Source: Gudongella sp964575895
GTDB taxonomy: Bacteria; Bacillota; Clostridia; Tissierellales; Tissierellaceae
Direction of reading: 5' to 3'
Assembly (NCBI GenBank): GCA_964575895.1
Contig: CAZNTE010000001.1
Span: 62,001-126,000, forward strand
Length of the DNA: 64,000 nucleotides
Shown here: piece after piece, positions 62,383 through 64,000 of the stretch
Layout: the number at the start of each line of letters is the position of its first letter
How positions within the stretch are numbered: the first letter of the stretch is position 1
Made by a program: the position numbers and the translations under genes
Notes under the pieces: model-generated
Told to the model about the DNA's origin: nothing
Database searches by the model: none
The model's input: the letters and a program-made list of their open reading frames with translations, nothing else

Positions 62383-63108
62383 ATGAAAATTTCCACTCCT
62401 AAGGTTTTTATAATTATTGCTAGTATAATTGTAGGAATAACTATATCCAATCAAATGAAGCTTAATTTGGAGACTATTACACCAGTGACTATAAAATCAA
62501 TAATAGATTCCAAAAATGAATTGGATAATATTAAAAGAGAAATCATTAACTTAGAACAGACTATTGAAGCCAAGTATAAGGAACTTGAACTACTGGAGAG
62601 TACTCAGACAGGTGAAGCAAATATAGTTGACATTTTAAAGAAAGATGTTACAAACAATATGCTTCAGGCAGGATATGCAGCTTTGAAAGGTCCTGGAATA
62701 GAAATTGTAATGTTTGATAATATTGACCTAGAGGAGTTATCATTTAACTTTTCTAATGATATAATACATGATGTGGATATTTTAAATATAATAAATGATT
62801 TAAGAGTTTCCGGTGCGGAAGCAATAAGTATAAATGATCAGAGGGTGATGTCTAACTCAGAGATCAAATGTGGGGGACCAATTATAAGAATAAATGGAGT
62901 GAGCATTGGAACACCCTTTGTGATTAAAGCCATAGGAGATCCTCAGATGTTAATGGCAGCTGTGAATGCACCAGGAACTTATGGTGACACTTTAAAGACT
63001 ATATATGGAATTGGAATAAATCCATATACCAGTGATAATATTGTAATATCAGGATATCAAGGCATAATAAGATTTGATTATGCCAGACCTGTGGGAGAAG
63101 GTGGCTAA
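62383..63108 (+). CDS. DUF881 membrane-anchored protein, copy 2
   Basis: Second DUF881 protein, 241 residues, with the same layout: anchor (about 8-22), coiled coil (about 42-75), and DUF881 domain with AGYAALKGPGIEIVM, SGAEAISINDQRVMSNSEI and IRINGVSIGTPFVIKAIGDP. The matches with copy 1 (EAIS-NDQR, NGVS, AIG-P) show tandem paralogy; the rest has diverged strongly. ATG 62383 follows AGGAGGAGAT. Its stop TAA directly abuts the next start. Confidence 0.88.
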   Translation: MKISTPKVFIIIASIIVGITISNQMKLNLETITPVTIKSIIDSKNELDNIKREIINLEQTIEAKYKELELLESTQTGEANIVDILKKDVTNNMLQAGYAALKGPGIEIVMFDNIDLEELSFNFSNDIIHDVDILNIINDLRVSGAEAISINDQRVMSNSEIKCGGPIIRINGVSIGTPFVIKAIGDPQMLMAAVNAPGTYGDTLKTIYGIGINPYTSDNIVISGYQGIIRFDYARPVGEGG

Positions 63109-63462
63109 ATGGTATATGCTTTACTAGGAATATTAATAGGTGGCGTTATTGGATTTTTATTGCCTTACACATATAATACGGCATATACCCTATATATATC
63201 TGTAGCAATTCTTGCCAGCTTAGATTCTGTTTTCGGAGGAATAAGGGCAAATCTAGAAGGCAAGTTTAATACAAAAATCTTTGTGACTGGATTTTTTGGA
63301 AATGCATTATTGGCAGCGTTTTTAGCCTACATTGGAGATAGACTAGGTGTTCCCCTATACTATGCAGCAATATTTACATTCGGGAGTAGACTATTCGATA
63401 ATTTCGCTAAAATTAGAAGGATTTGGCTAACTAAAGAAAAACCAGTTAAGACTAATAAGTAA
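63109..63462 (+). CDS. sbp: Small basic protein Sbp (DUF1290)
   Basis: Membrane protein of 117 residues with about three to four hydrophobic segments. Sequence features ALLGILIGGVIGFLLPYTYN, ILASLDSVFGGIRANLEGKF and FGSRLFDNFAKIRRIWL are typical of the small basic family (B. subtilis Sbp), encoded between ylxX/ylxW-type genes and ftsA or ftsZ. The function is unknown. ATG 63109 lies directly after the preceding stop codon, with GGAGAAGGTGG upstream. Confidence 0.9.
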   Translation: MVYALLGILIGGVIGFLLPYTYNTAYTLYISVAILASLDSVFGGIRANLEGKFNTKIFVTGFFGNALLAAFLAYIGDRLGVPLYYAAIFTFGSRLFDNFAKIRRIWLTKEKPVKTNK

Positions 63463-63489
63463 TACCCAAAGATGATAGGAGGAATGGGA

Positions 63490-64000
63490 ATGTTTGATTT
63501 TGACGTAGACGTGGATCAATTTGCTAAAATTAAGGTTTTCGGAGTAGGTGGTGGCGGAAATAATGCAGTAAATCGAATGATTGAATGTGGAGTAAGAGGT
63601 ATTGAGTTCATAGCTTTAAATACCGACAAACAAGCTCTATATTCATCAAGGGCTGAACAAAAAGTTCAATTAGGTGAAAAGATAACCAAAGGATTGGGAG
63701 CAGGGGCAAATCCTGAAATTGGAACAAAGGCAGCAGAAGAAAATAGAAATGACATCCTTGAAAGCTTAAAAGGAGCTGACATGGTATTTATAACTGCAGG
63801 AATGGGTGGCGGAACTGGTACTGGTGCTGCTCCAATAATCGCTGAAATTGCCAAAGAACTTGGAATTTTAACTGTAGGAGTTGTAACTAAACCATTTACA
63901 TTTGAAGGCAAAAGAAGATTGCAGCATGCAGAAAAAGGAATTGAAGAATTAAAGAGTAGGGTTGATACCCTTGTAACCATTCCCAACGATAGATTATTGC
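63490..64000 (+). CDS. ftsZ: Cell division protein FtsZ, 3'-truncated
   Basis: Tubulin-like GTPase that forms the division ring. About 170 residues are visible, cut by the window end. FAKIKVFGVGGGGNNAVNRM starts the GTPase fold; ALNTDKQAL and the tubulin signature GMGGGTGTGAAPIIAEIA are present, with TKPFTFEGKRR after it. I prefer ATG 63490, seven bases after AGGAGG; ATG 63484 is too close. It follows sbp with no ftsA between. Confidence 0.98.
   Translation, partial: MFDFDVDVDQFAKIKVFGVGGGGNNAVNRMIECGVRGIEFIALNTDKQALYSSRAEQKVQLGEKITKGLGAGANPEIGTKAAEENRNDILESLKGADMVFITAGMGGGTGTGAAPIIAEIAKELGILTVGVVTKPFTFEGKRRLQHAEKGIEELKSRVDTLVTIPNDRLL

Noticed and set aside
1..64000. CRISPR array, tRNA or rRNA genes, insertion sequences, phage or defence genes
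   Set aside because: No spaced repeats, tRNA-like folds, transposase motifs or restriction/defence domains were seen by reading; the window is conserved core chromosome.

Overview
The window is an AT-rich, gene-dense stretch of core chromosome from a low-GC Gram-positive anaerobe of the Clostridia/Tissierellia kind. The basis is gene order: lepA-hemW-hrcA-grpE-dnaK-dnaJ-prmA-rsmE-mtaB, rpsU-yqeY-nfeD-floA-phoH-pgpH-ybeY-dgkA-cdd-era-recO-glyQS-ccpN-yqfL-dnaG-rpoD, and a dcw cell-division cluster. A CIRCE operator, a glycine T-box, a type A-looking RNase P RNA, strong Shine-Dalgarno sites and frequent TTG/GTG starts agree with this. The species cannot be named from the sequence alone. I see no rRNA, tRNA, insertion sequence, prophage or CRISPR array. 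All genes but one (a class A penicillin-binding protein) lie on the + strand.

Layout. 1-7.5 kb: 3' part of lepA, hemW, then the HrcA/CIRCE heat-shock operon. 7.5-11.6 kb: translation and RNA-modification genes (prmA, rsmE, mtaB, a HIT protein, rpsU, yqeY). 11.6-14.5 kb: NfeD, flotillin FloA and an unrecognised membrane-anchored protein. 14.5-21.9 kb: phoH, pgpH, ybeY, an undecaprenol kinase-PAP2 fusion, a DUF3048 lipoprotein, cdd, era, recO. 21.9-27.7 kb: T-box-controlled glyQS, a CcpN-like repressor with no normal start codon, the PPDK regulatory protein, and a dNTPase. 27.7-33.3 kb: dnaG, rpoD, trmK, a Nif3-like protein and a coiled-coil zinc-ribbon protein. 33.3-35.9 kb: rnpB, an SH3/NlpC-P60 wall hydrolase, folD. 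36-38.9 kb (minus strand): PBP1A. 39-44.2 kb: hflX, a degenerate Nudix protein, a YigZ-like protein, a CoA-binding protein, nadE, yebC and a DUF1461 membrane protein. 44.2-48.7 kb: a tetrahydrofolate riboswitch with folT, aroC, aroA, pduL, deoC. 48.8-52.1 kb: yfmF/yfmH and lgt. 52.2-64 kb: the dcw cluster from mraZ to the 5' part of ftsZ.

How the genes work together. Most serve translation, protein folding, replication and transcription, and wall synthesis. The folate/chorismate block is coherent: aroA and aroC make chorismate, the folate precursor, and folT imports folate under direct tetrahydrofolate sensing. The dcw cluster provides MraY, MurD, MurG, FtsW and a PASTA penicillin-binding protein, but lacks murE, murF and an ftsA next to ftsZ.

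The points most worth a second look are: the CcpN start; the palindrome and half-sites at the mraY promoter, which sits where murE-murF usually lie; the 10-bp-phased MraZ boxes; the THF riboswitch expression platform with its duplicated pairing strand; the kinase/phosphatase fusion; and the Nudix protein that has lost most catalytic residues. No wholly new multi-gene system is visible.
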